DNA from: Bilabrum cf. latius
Lineage: Eukaryota; Bigyra: Bicosoecida; Bigyra; Bicosoecida
Length of the DNA stretch: 64,000 nucleotides
Assembly: GCA_965178125.1 (NCBI GenBank)
Contig: OZ237738.1
Span: forward strand, 124,001 to 188,000
Reading direction: 5' to 3'
Below, in pieces: positions 23,271 to 34,952 of this stretch; the stretch's first letter is position 1; the number at the start of each line of letters is the position of its first letter. The notes under the pieces were generated by a model. That model did no database searches. It was not told the origin of the DNA and worked only from the letters and a program-made list of their open reading frames with translations. Position numbers and translations under genes: made by a program.

Positions 23271-25364
23271 ATGGCATCGCCAGGACACACTCTTCAAGAT
23301 TTCCCGGATGTACGTGCTTTGCCAAACCCTGCTCGCGAGCCTCTTTAGGACTCAGACAAAGCCTCTGCGAATGGACTGCGAATCATGTCTGTAAACGCGT
23401 ACGCCGGCCACGCCATGCCATCTGCTCTGTCTTGCATTTTGCCGAGGGGTCATCACGTAGAAGGCTCTATCGGTGCCCCGTCTTGGCGGTGGAGGGAATA
23501 GTGCAAGCGTATCGAGCAGTAGCAGCCAGACATTGTTGGTTTTCAGGAAGTTTTTCGATCTTCCGCTGTACGACTGTTCGAAGGCAAGCTAGGAGCTTCA
23601 TACCAATTCGTTTATAGTCAAGCATTTAATATGAAGGGCTGGGTTGCTTTTATATCGGTTACGGCATGCTGTGTTGTGGTCGGTATCATGATTTGCTTGC
23701 GAGTGGTTGGTCTCGTCGAAGCACTGCTAGGAATCAATTTACACGGAGAGTTACAGCCATCCAGCTTAGCACAAATAACATCAGCAATAGTTCTGGAGTT
23801 CTGCGTGTATTACTGGCTGAAGAACACCCCACTAGGAGACTTTTTGCTGGGCGATTTGTCTGGTGGGATGGTACTGGCACTGCGGCGGAAGAAGGTCCTC
23901 CTGCGATCGTTCCGGTCTGAGCATTATCGAATGGGTGCTCATGATATACTGTCATGGGGCCGACCACGCGTTTGGTAGGCAATCGTGGTCGACGTGATCG
24001 GCGCTGCGACCCAAGGGCACCCCGGTGCTACCCACGAAGCCGTCAAGCCGCTCAAGAGCAACACAGGTGCACAGCATGCAGCTGAGAATCGCAAGAAGGA
24101 CCTTTGCGCTGAAAGCAGCAGGGTTGAACCCACCGCGGCTACAAATTGAGGACAAGCGGCGGGCGAGTCCCGGCTAAGCGCAAGCAGCATCCCAGCGTCC
24201 CACGGCGGTGCAAAGGGAGGTGCCAGTAGCACTCGCATTGAGATTAGCGCCGACGGCTCGCCAACCTGCAGGAACAAATCTCTCGTTGGATCCAGCAGTA
24301 GGGGCGAGGGGCCCCCGGCGGCCTCGGCAAGCGAGCACGATCGCGCCTGCAGCAGCCATGGCGCGGACCGCCCGCCGACTGCTGCCTCTGCTGCCTCGAT
24401 ATCGCGAGTGCTGCTGGTGCACGCGCATGCCCCGCTGGGCGAGTGCGAGCACACGGACCGAGCGCGCATGCTGGAGCTGCGACTGGCGATCGAGGCGGCT
24501 CGGGGCATGGGCAGGGGCACGTTGCACTCATCGAGCGAGGCTTCTACAGACGGTCCCATCGCGACCGGGTCTGAGTCTAGCTCTAGCTCCGAGCCTACAC
24601 CTACCTCTGGCAGGGAGCATCCAATCGTTGTGTTCGGCGACTTGAATGCGCGCTTCCGCTCGATCACCATCAAGGAGATCGGGCTATGGTCGGCCACCGC
24701 CAGTGCCAGCCGGCACGTGAGACGCAGGTCTGGGACTCACCGCATGGATTGGCGCACCTGGGATAACCAGGAGAACTACTTGACTCGGGGCTCATCCAGG
24801 GAACTGGACGGCAAGCTGGACTGGATCATGTTCCACTCGGGGGGCAGCGAGCGCTGGGGCAGCGAGGGGCAGCGACAGGGGCAGCGGTAGGGGTAGGGGC
24901 AGGTGCACGCCGAGAGCACGGGCACAGGTACAGGCGCGGGCATGGGGCGTCTTGACGATGTCGGGGGCGGTGCAAGAAGCAGCAAAGCAGGGAATTCACT
25001 GCGACCTGTCACCGATACATCTGAATCAGGTGCATCAGGTGCGTCAGGTGCGTCGGGTGAATCACTTGAAGAGCCACGACGAGGCAGCTAGGAGCAGATG
25101 CTGGAGCCATTCTCTGCAAGTAAAGGCAGCGTAGATTGCAATTGTCCGGAGTTTGACAGCGACGGAGAGAAGGATTGGCGCTCCCTTGCATGCCCGGTGT
25201 GGGCGGTGCACGAGGACGCCCGGGTGCAGTCAGAGCAGCGCAAGGCCGACCAACAGGCGCTCTCTCCTGCCATGGTGCTGCGGGATGCGTGCGTGTGCCT
25301 GTGGGAGCCTCAGGCTCCCTCGGACCACTACGCGGTGGCGGCTGATTTTGAACTGGTGGCTTGA
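23271..25364 (+). CDS. EEP-fold (endonuclease/exonuclease/phosphatase) enzyme with membrane insert, left copy
   Basis: Start ATG 23271, stop TGA 25362-25364. TAGs at 23346, 23499, 23520, 23976, 24888, 24894 and 25089. EEP motifs: LRIMSVNAYAGHA (first strand, Asn), QPDIVGFQEVF (catalytic Glu), PIVVFGDLNA (Asp/Asn), KLDWIMF and the final SDHYAV. Between the second and third motifs is a hydrophobic insert (KGWVAFISVTACCVVVGIM...), so the enzyme is probably membrane-bound. EEP enzymes cleave phosphodiesters of DNA, RNA, sphingomyelin or phosphoinositides; substrate unknown. An in-frame TGA at 24147-24149 lies in a linker about 100 residues longer than in the right copy. Either an unmapped intron covers it or this copy is damaged. 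Downstream sequence remains nearly identical to the other copy. Confidence 0.78.
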
Positions 25365-25392
25365 TTGTATTAGACAATTAATCCTAACCTTT

Positions 25393-28300
25393 TCAGGACA
25401 ATATCGATATCAGCCAGCTGCTGACTCTCACCAACACCGACACCAAATCCAGGCACACCATCAGCATGACAGCAGGCCCGGCCACCATCAGCCGCTCTTG
25501 CGCCCAGACCTCCTGTTGAAATCCAGTCGACACGAGTCGGTCCAGCTCATGCCCTGTCCGGCCCCCGTCGCATACCGACAGCGGACACGCACCTACCACA
25601 CATGCTATTGCCCATGCAGCTGCCACCAGCCCCACCACGTCCCTCCATATCCCAAAGGCCACCCTCCACGGGTCCCTGGTCCACACCCGGGCCAGACGAG
25701 GGGCCACAACCCCGTGAGCAAGCAGGAAGGCCCAGCAGGCCGACTAAGACTCCCAGGCTAGGACTGCACCAAGCCTGGTGGTCAGAAGCAAGGAGTAATG
25801 CTTGCCCAAATATGCGGCGGTCCGAATCACAGGGGGGTCTACCTACTGAGGCCTTGGCTATTGCAGCTGGTGTGCTCTTCGCGAGTGCTCGTTGGAATCA
25901 GTGTACCCCTGCATGGACAAGGGCACAACTTTCATCTAAGACTCCAGTGTCGGTCGGTATTGTACCAGTATAGCCCCCAACACATCCTAGTCAGTCCACA
26001 CTAGCCAGCATCTAGCCGCCATTGACAAGGACTCGGCTGCCAACAAGGAAATGGCGACAGATGACTCCCCGGCAAGGAAGCAGCAGCCAGCTCCGAGAAG
26101 CAAGGCAACTAACCGAAGCGCGTCAAACACCGCGATCGCCAGTTCTGGAGCAATAACCATTCTCTAGGAGTTGGACGCGAGCTTGGCAACACTCGCGCCA
26201 CCAACAGCGAAAGAATTGGCGCGCACAGCCGATCTCACCTCTGCACGTGGAGCTCCTCGCAGCCTCGCCTGCATCGGCCCCTGGTGCTTGCTGGGTGGAA
26301 GCGTGCCAACTACCGTCCGCTCCGAGCTAGATTCGCCCTTTTCGCTGGGATTCTTTGCCGCATCACTCCCGTTGCTGCGTATAGGAGGCTCCCAGTCCAC
26401 CTCGCTAGATCTGCAGCAGTGCTTAGACATCACTGGACTATCGATCAAACTGCTGTCCCGACCAAGGCCCCACGGTTCGACGAACTAACTGTCCCCAAAA
26501 TGCTCATCGATCTTTGAAGCCCCTGCAATGTTTGGCCCTCGATGCGTGCTCTCGTGCGAGTGTACATCTACTTCCACTACGCCTTCATGGGTTCCATCAA
26601 CAGTTGACCAACGAGACCCTGTCTCTGTCTCAGCTCTTTGTAGCAGCTGTTTGCCAGCACTGCATTGCTCAGCTTGGGTGTCAAGCATATGCTACAGTTG
26701 ACGACCCCATGCGTACGATAGCGCCAGCAACACCGCCATCACGGCACACACGCTTGCAATGGCATACGTCCACGCCCACGTCCCCCCGCAATCAGACACG
26801 CTCGATCCTGTCCCGCCTGAGGCGCATGGAATTGACACTGTGACACTCACGCTCTACGGGTCGCTCGCCGGCAGCCACACGCCACCGAGCGCTCGCCCAT
26901 GCTCCCGACGCAGCATCGCGCCCAGTCGCTATGCCACGGCCCCTGCTGATCTGACCCTCTGCAGCACCTTGCCCTGGAGCTGGACGGCGGGCAGCGGGTC
27001 CAGGCGCAGCTGCACTCGCACTCGCATAGGCAACACTGGCGCGTCCGTCTGCGGCGGCACTGGTGGATCGCGTACGCTGGTGCCAGACCCAGTGCCATCT
27101 CGGCTGGCTGCACCAGGCTGATACACATCGTCGGCACGAGCTGGCATCGCAGCTATTTCCAGTATCACAGCTTCCACACGACGCTGGTCCAGCTCGGTTG
27201 CGTTCCCAGCGCCCCCCGGCTGGAACGACGACTCCCACTCCCCAAGCACGTCCGCCACATCGGCCGAGATCTCGTGCTGCATGAAGGCCACCTGTGCTGG
27301 GCTGGGATCCGGGTACTGCAGGCCGGGGATCTCAGCGGTGGCATCAATAGGCACTTGCGCTGCAGGCCAGCGGTTGTAGTCGAACGCCAGCTGGAATGAT
27401 ACCGTGGCCCGCGACAGCTGCTCCCGCTGCATCCATCGAGACCCGAACACTTCAACCAAGCCACCGGGCCCGTCTCGCACACATCTCACGTCTGGATCCG
27501 CGGGCTGGTCAGGCGACGATCGAGCATACCGTGGTGGCTGTGCCTTGCTCCAATCCGGCTCTAGCTATGCCACGATGCCTCCGGGCTGATGGCTTCCAGA
27601 TCCGTCCACAGGCGGGCCTCCCGCCATGCCCGGGAAGCCCGTCCAGAACGAATGCCACACACGCGCCGTGTCCAGCACCAGCCGCCAGCCCGACCCTATC
27701 CCCTTGTCTGCTACTGAGCCAGTCCTTGCCTCCTCACGCCGAGCCCACCGCTCCAGCCCCACATCCACCGGCAGCAGGCTGACGTCGTCACACTCCATCC
27801 GACAAACGGGCCGGAACCGGAAAGCCCCGATGTTCGACGTGCTATTGCACACCCACGATCCGCCATCGATTCTAGGCAGGGTACGGTTGGCGGGCGGTGG
27901 CTCGATGCGATGCAGCGCCGCCCCGCGGTACCTGGCCACGGGGCCCAGCAGCGGGTTCACAGAGCCGGCCTGCAGATACCACGGCTCCGGCGCAGCAGCT
28001 GTGGGAGACCTCGCAGGCTGCGTCTCACTGGCATTGACACCCAGCTTGCCGTGCCATTGCCCCCGCTGCACAGGGTATCCGGGCGTCCACTCGCCGCCCG
28101 CCTGTGCCGCCCTTGACTCGGCTGCAGCGGGATAGTCGAAGTGCATGGGATCGTAGTTGCGCGGCTGCGAGTCCTGGTCCGCAAAGCCTGCCATGGGCAT
28201 GCAGGCTAGTCGGGCCTTGCGCTGCCATGCGGGCCTGCGTGCCTGCTCCCGGATCCATGCCTGCACAACTGCATCGTAGGCCGGGTCAGTGTATTTGAGA

Positions 28301-29928
28301 CCCGGGGGCACGACAGGGGAACACGACCGGGAGGCTAGGCATGCGGGATCGGCCAGCAGCACCAGCATCCCTCGTTCATTACGCCGTTCAGTGAGTGGGT
28401 GTCGATAGCTCGCGCACTCTGCGCTGGTATATTGAGTTGTTGGCTGCCTGGTCACAGCAGCCGTATTGACGATGATCTACGATACGTGCAGGCGGTTCAC
28501 CTCCCACGCATACTGAGCAGGCTTAGATCGCATGTCATCATCAACCGCACTATCGTGATCTGCACCTTGGACAGCCGCATACGCTATCCGCAGCACAGCC
28601 ACAGTGCCAGGCGGGTACACCACCGTGAGCACCTGGTGCCATCGGTTGAAGGTGCCCAGCACCGAGCTGGGGTACTGGGGGTCGCCACCACGCAGTGGAG
28701 GTGTGGTGAGGGTACCACTAGAAGCTATATTGTACTTTGGAACACTTTTTTGTGCGTTGTAGTAGGGCAGGTTCGGGTTGCCAGTGACAGGTGCCGGACA
28801 CGTCGCATTGCTGCCACCTACTGCAGTGGGCCTGTGCTGGAGCTGCCCCCAATCGATTGCCTGTAGGCATGTATCGTTCGGCATGACGGGCCTGTCCCAG
28901 GGAGAGCACCGCGAGCTAAACACGGCGCTGGAGCAGTTGGTCCACGTCTGCCAGAACGAGGTCACAAATCTTCCTACTTGCCACCGGTAGTACCTCTAGG
29001 GGCCATTGTTGTACAAGAAAATCGTCTTTGTAGAGTACTGCTGCCGCGGAACAGGCGCCCATGGCGTCTCGGCTTGCTGAGAGAGTGCACCGCTCTATTT
29101 TGCACCGGTGCGCGCTAGTATGGGAGGATTGCTAGATCCTCTGCCACTACCATCGCCAGGTTCAACGCCAACGCCGCTTCCACATCTACTGTCACTGCCT
29201 CCGCCACTGGAAGACTCAGTCCGGTTGTATTTGTAGTAGGCCGAGCCGAGTAAGCCACCGGATAGCGAGTTTGTCGACTTAACAAGGATGCTGAACCGGA
29301 ACATCCACTGCTCCTCAGTCCAGGGCTCCACGGACCTCGTGGGAGGCAGCAGGGCAGAGGGACGGGTGGGCAGGCCGAGCGCCAGGACCGGCGGCTCCTG
29401 CGGGGTCATGGCTGCGGCGGCCAAGCCCTGATCTGCCGTCATGAGAGATGGCAGAGCGACTGCCCGGTGCACAGCTGGGTCGAAATCGGGGCCCGCAGTC
29501 CAATTCCAGCGATGCCTAGGCTGGATCGCGGCATCGCCGGACCACGGCTGGAACACCAGATCGCATCCCCATCCAACTTGCTGTCGAGCTGCATCAGCAG
29601 GAGATAGAACGCGATGCGATCTTGCTTTGGGGTATCCGATACCCAAACTGCTTGGATCTGGAGCAGCTATCGCCGTTCCTGCGTTGTGATAGTTGGTCGA
29701 AGGCAGATGACAGGAACGAAGTTGGATGACAGAGCTCCTACCGCAGTTGTTGCTCAATTTAATCGTACCATTACAGACAGCTTGTCTAGACCTGCCCATA
29801 CCGAATGGGATGAGAAGCTGCGGATTGCTCGAGCTAATTGCAGACCCAAGAGAAGCAAGAACAGCCTGAGGCTTCAGGACACTACCTGCTACCACCAGCA
29901 CGCCACAAAAAAGCCTAAGTGACTTCAT
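25393..29928 (-). CDS. Large multipass surface protein of unknown family, left copy
   Basis: One frame of 1511 codons from ATG 29928-29926 (signal peptide MKSLRLFCGVLVVAGSVL) to TGA 25393-25395, crossing 15 TAGs (29095, 28996, 28477, 27565, 26929, 26854, 26692, 26485, 26164, 25987, 25936, 25858, 25843, 25744 and one equivalent upstream junction). The ectodomain of about 1000 residues has many N-x-S/T sites and paired Cys. Hydrophobic segments follow: ASVCAVMAVLLALS, ALRLVALLLGAGCCFL, DVVGLVAAAWAIACVVGA and VMLMVCLDLVSVLVRV, suggesting at least four membrane passes. I do not recognise the family. The partner gene is the converging EEP enzyme. The TAG count is mine by eye and could be off by one. 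Confidence 0.82.
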
Positions 29929-30075
29929 CCCAAAACCTTTCGCATAAATACGAACAAGGCTGGTACCCAAGGCGAAAGGGTGTGGTCGCCATTTCCTGTG
30001 TGGTCGCATTCTTTGGTCGCGACCGTTAATGAACATACAGTGCCAATAAGAACCAGAAGGACCACGCCCTGGACC
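29929..30075. promoter_or_regulatory. Shared divergent promoter region of the two surface-protein genes
   Basis: 147 bp separate the start codons of the left (minus) and right (plus) surface-protein genes, at the symmetry centre of the inverted duplication. Transcription of both copies must start here, so a bidirectional promoter is inferred. I identify no specific factor site. Confidence 0.5.
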
Positions 30076-33000
30076 ATGACTATAGTAGGCAGCCACCAAT
30101 ACTATCTACTGCTGCTTACCATGCTGTCACTTCTGGATGTCAGGCAAAGACTCGCAGCAGGAACACTGACTGCAGCTCTGCTAGATTCGTCGCCTCAGGT
30201 GCTAGTCCCATTTGGACTGGCAAATTTAACAGGTGTTACATGTAATGGTTAGGCAGTGCATGTATTTACTTGGGTTGTACATGCAGCATCGAGCATACAG
30301 GTCTGTTCTGTGCACGCATTCTACCACCGCAGGAACGGCGATAGCTGCTCCAGATCCAAGCAGTTTGGGTGTCGGATACCCCAAAGCAAGATCGCATCGC
30401 GTTCTATCTCCTGCTGATGCAGCTCGACAGCAAGTCGGATGGGGATGCGATCTGGTGTTCCAGCCGTGGTCCGGCGATGCCGCGATCCAGCCTAGGCATC
30501 GCTGGAATTGGACTGCGGGCCCCGATTTCGACCCAGCTGTGCACCGGGCAGTCGCTCTACCTAGTTTGATGGCCGCCGACAATGGTACCGCCGCCGCAGC
30601 CATGACCCCGCAGGAGCCGCCGGTCCTGGCGCTCGGCCTGCCCACCCGTCCCTCTGCCCTGCTGCCTCCCACGAGGTCCGTGGAGCCCTGGACTGAGGAG
30701 CAGTGGATGTTTCGGTTCAGCTTAGGGGATGGTAAGGCCATGTATCCAGCCGCTGGCGGCTTGCTGGGCTCGGGCTATTTCAAGTACAGCCGAGAGCGCA
30801 GCACTATGGAGCGCAGTGGTCTTGATGGAGGGGCTACTCATGAGCCGACTCGAGTAGATCCAGGGCGCTAGTACCCGTGGGCTACTCCTGAGCCGACTCG
30901 AGTAGATCCAGGGCGCTAGTACCCGTGGGCTACTCATGAGCCGACTCGAGTAGATCCAGGGCGCTAGTACCCGTGGGCTACTCATGAGCCGACTCGAGTA
31001 GATCCAGGGCGCTAGTACCCGTGGGCTACTCCTGAGCCGACTCGAGTAGATCCAGGGCGCTAGTACCCGTGGGCTACTCCTGAGCCGACTCGAGTAGATC
31101 CAGGGCGCTAGTACCCGTGGGCTACTCATGAGCCGACTCGAGTAGATCCAGGGCGCTAGTACCCGTGGGCCCCCATCCCTCGGCTGCAATACATGTCGAG
31201 GACGGGCATCTTATATAATATGGGCCCCTAGCGAGTTTTTCGCTGGCAGATTGGACGGTTCGTGACAATGCTCCGGCAGACGTGGACCAACTGCTCCAGC
31301 GCCGTGTTTAGCTCGCGTTGCTCTCCCTGGGACAGGCCCGTCATGCCGAACGATACATGCCTACAGGCAATCGATTGGGGGCAGCTCCAGCGCAGACCCA
31401 CTGCAGTAGGTGGCAGCAATGCGACGTGTCCGGCACCTGTCACTGGCAACCCGAACCTGCCCTACTACAACGCAGCAGGATAGACCAGTTTCGATTTTTC
31501 GAGCGTTGCCTCCAGTCGCATAGAATTCACACCTCCACTGCGTGGTGGCGACCCCCAGTACCCCAGCTCGGTGCTGGGCACCTTCAACCGATGGCACCAG
31601 GTGCTCACGGTGGTGTACCCGCCTGGCACTGTGGCTGTGCTGCGGATAGCGTATACAGCTGTCCAAGGTGCAGATCACGATATTGCGGTTGATGATGACA
31701 TGCGATCTAAGCCTGCTCAGTATGCGTGGGAGCTGAACCGCCTGCACGTATCGCAGGTCGTTCGAAATACAGCAGCCACCGATCGTACTTTGAGCTCTGA
31801 GGTCAGCAGCGTTTCCTGCAGCGCGGCGCGTTTTGTACCTGGCATGTATCCATACAGAATAGCTACACCGGGCGTGCTGGTGCTGCTGGCCGATCCCGCA
31901 TGCCTGGCCTCCCGGTCGTGTTCCCCTGTCGTGCCCCCGGGTCTCAAATACACTGACCCAGCCTACGATGCAGTTGTGCAGGCATGGATCCGGGAGCAGG
32001 CACGCAGACCCGCATGGCAGCGCAAGGCCCGACTAGCCTGCATGCCCATGGCAGGCTTCGCGGTCCAGGACTCACAGCCGCGCAACTACGATCTCATGCA
32101 CTTCGACTACCCCGCTGCAGCTGAGTCAAGGGCGGCACAGGCGGGCGGCGAGTGGACGCCCGGATACCCTGTGCAGCGGGGGCAATGGCACGGCAAGTTG
32201 GGTGTCAATGCCAGTGAGACGCAGCCTGCGAGGTCTCCCACAGCTGCTGCGCCGGAGCCGTGGTATCTGCAGGCCGGCTCTGTGAACCCGCTGCTGGGCC
32301 CCGTGGCCAGGTACCGCGGGGCGGCGCTGCATCGCATCGAGCCACCGCCCGCCAACCATACCCTGCCTAGAATCGATGGCGGATCGTGGGTGTGCAATAG
32401 CACGTCGAACATCGGGGCTTTCCGGTTCCGGCCCGTTTGTCGGATGGAGTGTGACGACGTCAGCCTGCTGCCGGTGGATGTGGGGCTGGAGCGGTGGGCT
32501 CGGCGTGAGGAGGCAAGGACTGGCTCAGTAGCAGACAATGGGATAGGGTCGGGATGGCGGCTGGTGCTGGACACGGCGCGTGTGTGGCATTCGTTCTGGA
32601 CGGGCTTCCCGGGCATGGCGGGAGGCCCGCCTGTGGACGGATCTGGAAGCCATCAGCCCGGAGGCATCGTGGCATAGCTGGAGCCGGATTGGAGCAAGGC
32701 ACAGCCACCACGGTACGCTCGATCGTCGCCTGACCAGCCCGCGGATCCAGACGTGAGATGTGTGCGAGACGGGCCCGGTGGCTTGGTTGAAGTGTTCGGG
32801 TCTCGATGGATGCAGCGGGAGCAGCTGTCGCGGGCCACGGTATCATTCCAGCTGGCATTCGACTACAACCGCTGGCCTGCAGCGCAAGTGCCTATTGATG
32901 CTACCGCTGAGATCCCCGGCCTGCAGTACCCGGATCCCAGCCCAGCACAGGTGGCCTTCATGCAGCACGAGATCTCGGCCGATGTGGCGGACGTGCTTGG

Positions 33001-34924
33001 GGAGTGGGAGTCGTCGTTCCAGCCGGGGGGCGATGGGAACGCAACCGAGCTGGACCAGCGTCGTGTGGAAGCTGTGATCCTGGACATAACTACGATGCCA
33101 GCTCTTGACGACGATGCGTATCTGCCTGGTGCAGCCAGCCGAGATGGCACTGGGTCTAGCACCAGCGTACGCGATCCACCAGTGCCGCCGCAGACGGACG
33201 CGCCAGTGTTGCCTATGCGAGTGCGAGTGCAGCTGCGCCTAGACCCTCTGCCCGCCGTCCAGCTCCAGGGCAAGGTGCTGCAGAGGGTCAGATCAGCAGG
33301 GGCCGTGGCATAGCGACTGGGCGCGATGCTGCGTCGGGAGCATGGGCGAGCGCTCGGTGGCGTGTGGCTGCCGGCGAGCGACCCGTAGAGCGTGAGTGTC
33401 ACAGTGTCAATTCCATGCGCCTCAGGCGGGACAGGATCGAGCGTGTCTGATTGCGGGGGGACGTGGGCGTGGACGTATGCCGTTGCAAGCGTGTGTGCCG
33501 TGATGGCGGTGTTGCTGGCGCTATCGTGCGCATGGGGTCGTCAACTGCAGTCAATACTTGTGTCGCGGGATTTGCGTGGCAGTGCTGGCAAGCAGCTGCT
33601 GCAGGACGATAAAACAAGAGCTGCATCATACTGGTCAACTGTTGACGGGACCCAAGACGACGATGTTGTGGTAGGAATTAGCAGAGAGAGACCATTGGCT
33701 GGCGACCAGCTGCAGCACGCGCAACAGCCAAAGGAAGGCGGAGCTGCTGCCCGCATGTCAATGACAGCTGGTCACGCGATCAAACCAGACAGCAGCCAAA
33801 TCCCTTTTAGAGGTATCGTGTCAGTTGCAGGTTCTCCGTTTGACTGGAACCGCAGCGAGGACTGGTTGCCGCCAGAACAAAGCTGCAGCGACGAACCCGA
33901 AGATGCTCTGCAGCAGTGCGAGGCAGTCGTACATGCTGCGCAAGACGGCAGCCTCTCGCAAACAGGCTAGTCCCAGTGCAACATTCATGTGATCAGGGCA
34001 ACTAGCGGCGGCCAGTCAGGTGGTCATCGCCCTTTGGAACAGAAGCAAATGGTGGTATTGCGCTCGCTTCTGCTGCACGCAGTGATTGCAGCGGCGTTTT
34101 CACTGTACCGGCTATTGGCTCTCGTCTTGGCGTGCGTGATGTGCGCGTAGGTTGGAATGTTGGCCGTATGCCTGACTTTGCTATGCAGCGAACTGATTGC
34201 AATGGTGCTAAGGGCTGTACTGGTGCTACTGGGCCGGGACGCGGTGGGTTCAATCCTGCGTAGCGCTGGGATACACTGGTCTCAAGGCCGAGTTGCACGC
34301 GGCATGCCAGTGGTCCCGATGGGTAACAATTCCACTGGTCAGCATAGTGACATGGACCCAAATGCAGGCGCAAGGCTGTCTTAGATCGACATCTTCAGTG
34401 TCTAGTACAGCATGGATCCCACCTCGACACCCGAGCAGGATGAGTCCGCTAGTCCACAGATACGCCCACCCACCGAGGTTCTGGTTTCGACTTGTGCGAG
34501 TAGGTTCATTTCTGATCATCACTCAATTGCATTTGTGGCATAGATGGGTGCAGTCCTAGCCTGGGAGTCTTAGTCGGCCTGCTGGGCCTTCCTGCTTGCG
34601 CACGGGGTTGTGGCCCCTCGTCTGGCCCGGGTGTGGACCAGGGACCCGTGGAGGGTGGCCTTTGGGATATGGAGGGACGTTGTGGGGCTGGTGGCAGCTG
34701 CATGGGCAATAGCATGTGTGGTAGGTGCGTGTCCGCTGTCGGTATGCGACGGGGGCCGGACAGGGCATGAGCTGGACCGACTCGTGTCGACTGGATTTCA
34801 ACAGGAGGTCTGGGCGCAAGAGCGGCTGATGGTGGCCGGGCCTGCTGTCATGCTGGTGGTGTGCCTGGATTTGGTGTCGGTGTTGGTGAGAGTAAGCAGC
34901 TGGCTGATATCGATATTGTCCTGA
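30076..34924 (+). CDS. Large multipass surface protein of unknown family, right copy
   Basis: Start ATG 30076 with signal peptide (MTIVGSHQYYLLLLTMLSLL). A phase-1 GT-AG intron at 30233-30332 joins PFGLANLTG to TAIAAPDPSS, exactly as in the left copy. Stop TGA 34922-34924. The frame crosses 18 TAGs: seven in a 48-bp repeat (30869 plus multiples of 48), then 31229, 31481, 32675, 33311, 33386, 33968, 34148, 34382, 34403, 34541 and 34571. The ectodomain has many glycosylation sites. Membrane segments near 33460-33530, 34080-34140, 34155-34230, 34690-34740 and 34830-34915 match those of the left copy in position. The two copies differ mostly in the cytoplasmic or loop region 33590-34555. Function unknown. 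Confidence 0.83.
30233..30332 (+). other. Spliceosomal intron in the right surface-protein gene
   Basis: AACAG|GTGTTA donor and CTACCACCGCAG|GA acceptor. Removing 100 nt moves the reading from frame 1 to frame 2 and creates LTG|TAIAAPDPSS, which aligns with the left copy. The left copy is open through the corresponding stretch without splicing. Confidence 0.8.
30833..31168 (+). repeat. Seven 48-bp tandem repeats, each with an in-frame TAG
   Basis: Seven copies of a 16-codon unit, reading Ala-Thr-(His/Pro)-Glu-Pro-Thr-Arg-Val-Asp-Pro-Gly-Arg-TAG-Tyr-Pro-Trp. Units differ at one base (CAT or CCT). The array is inside the ectodomain of the right surface protein and absent from the left copy. 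It sits just before a segment (PWAPIPR) conserved between copies. Confidence 0.95.
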
Positions 34925-34952
34925 AAATATAAGGATTAATTGTCTAATACAA

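Noticed and set aside
30833-31168. CRISPR-like array
   Set aside because: The units are directly adjacent without spacers and keep a reading frame inside a eukaryotic gene.
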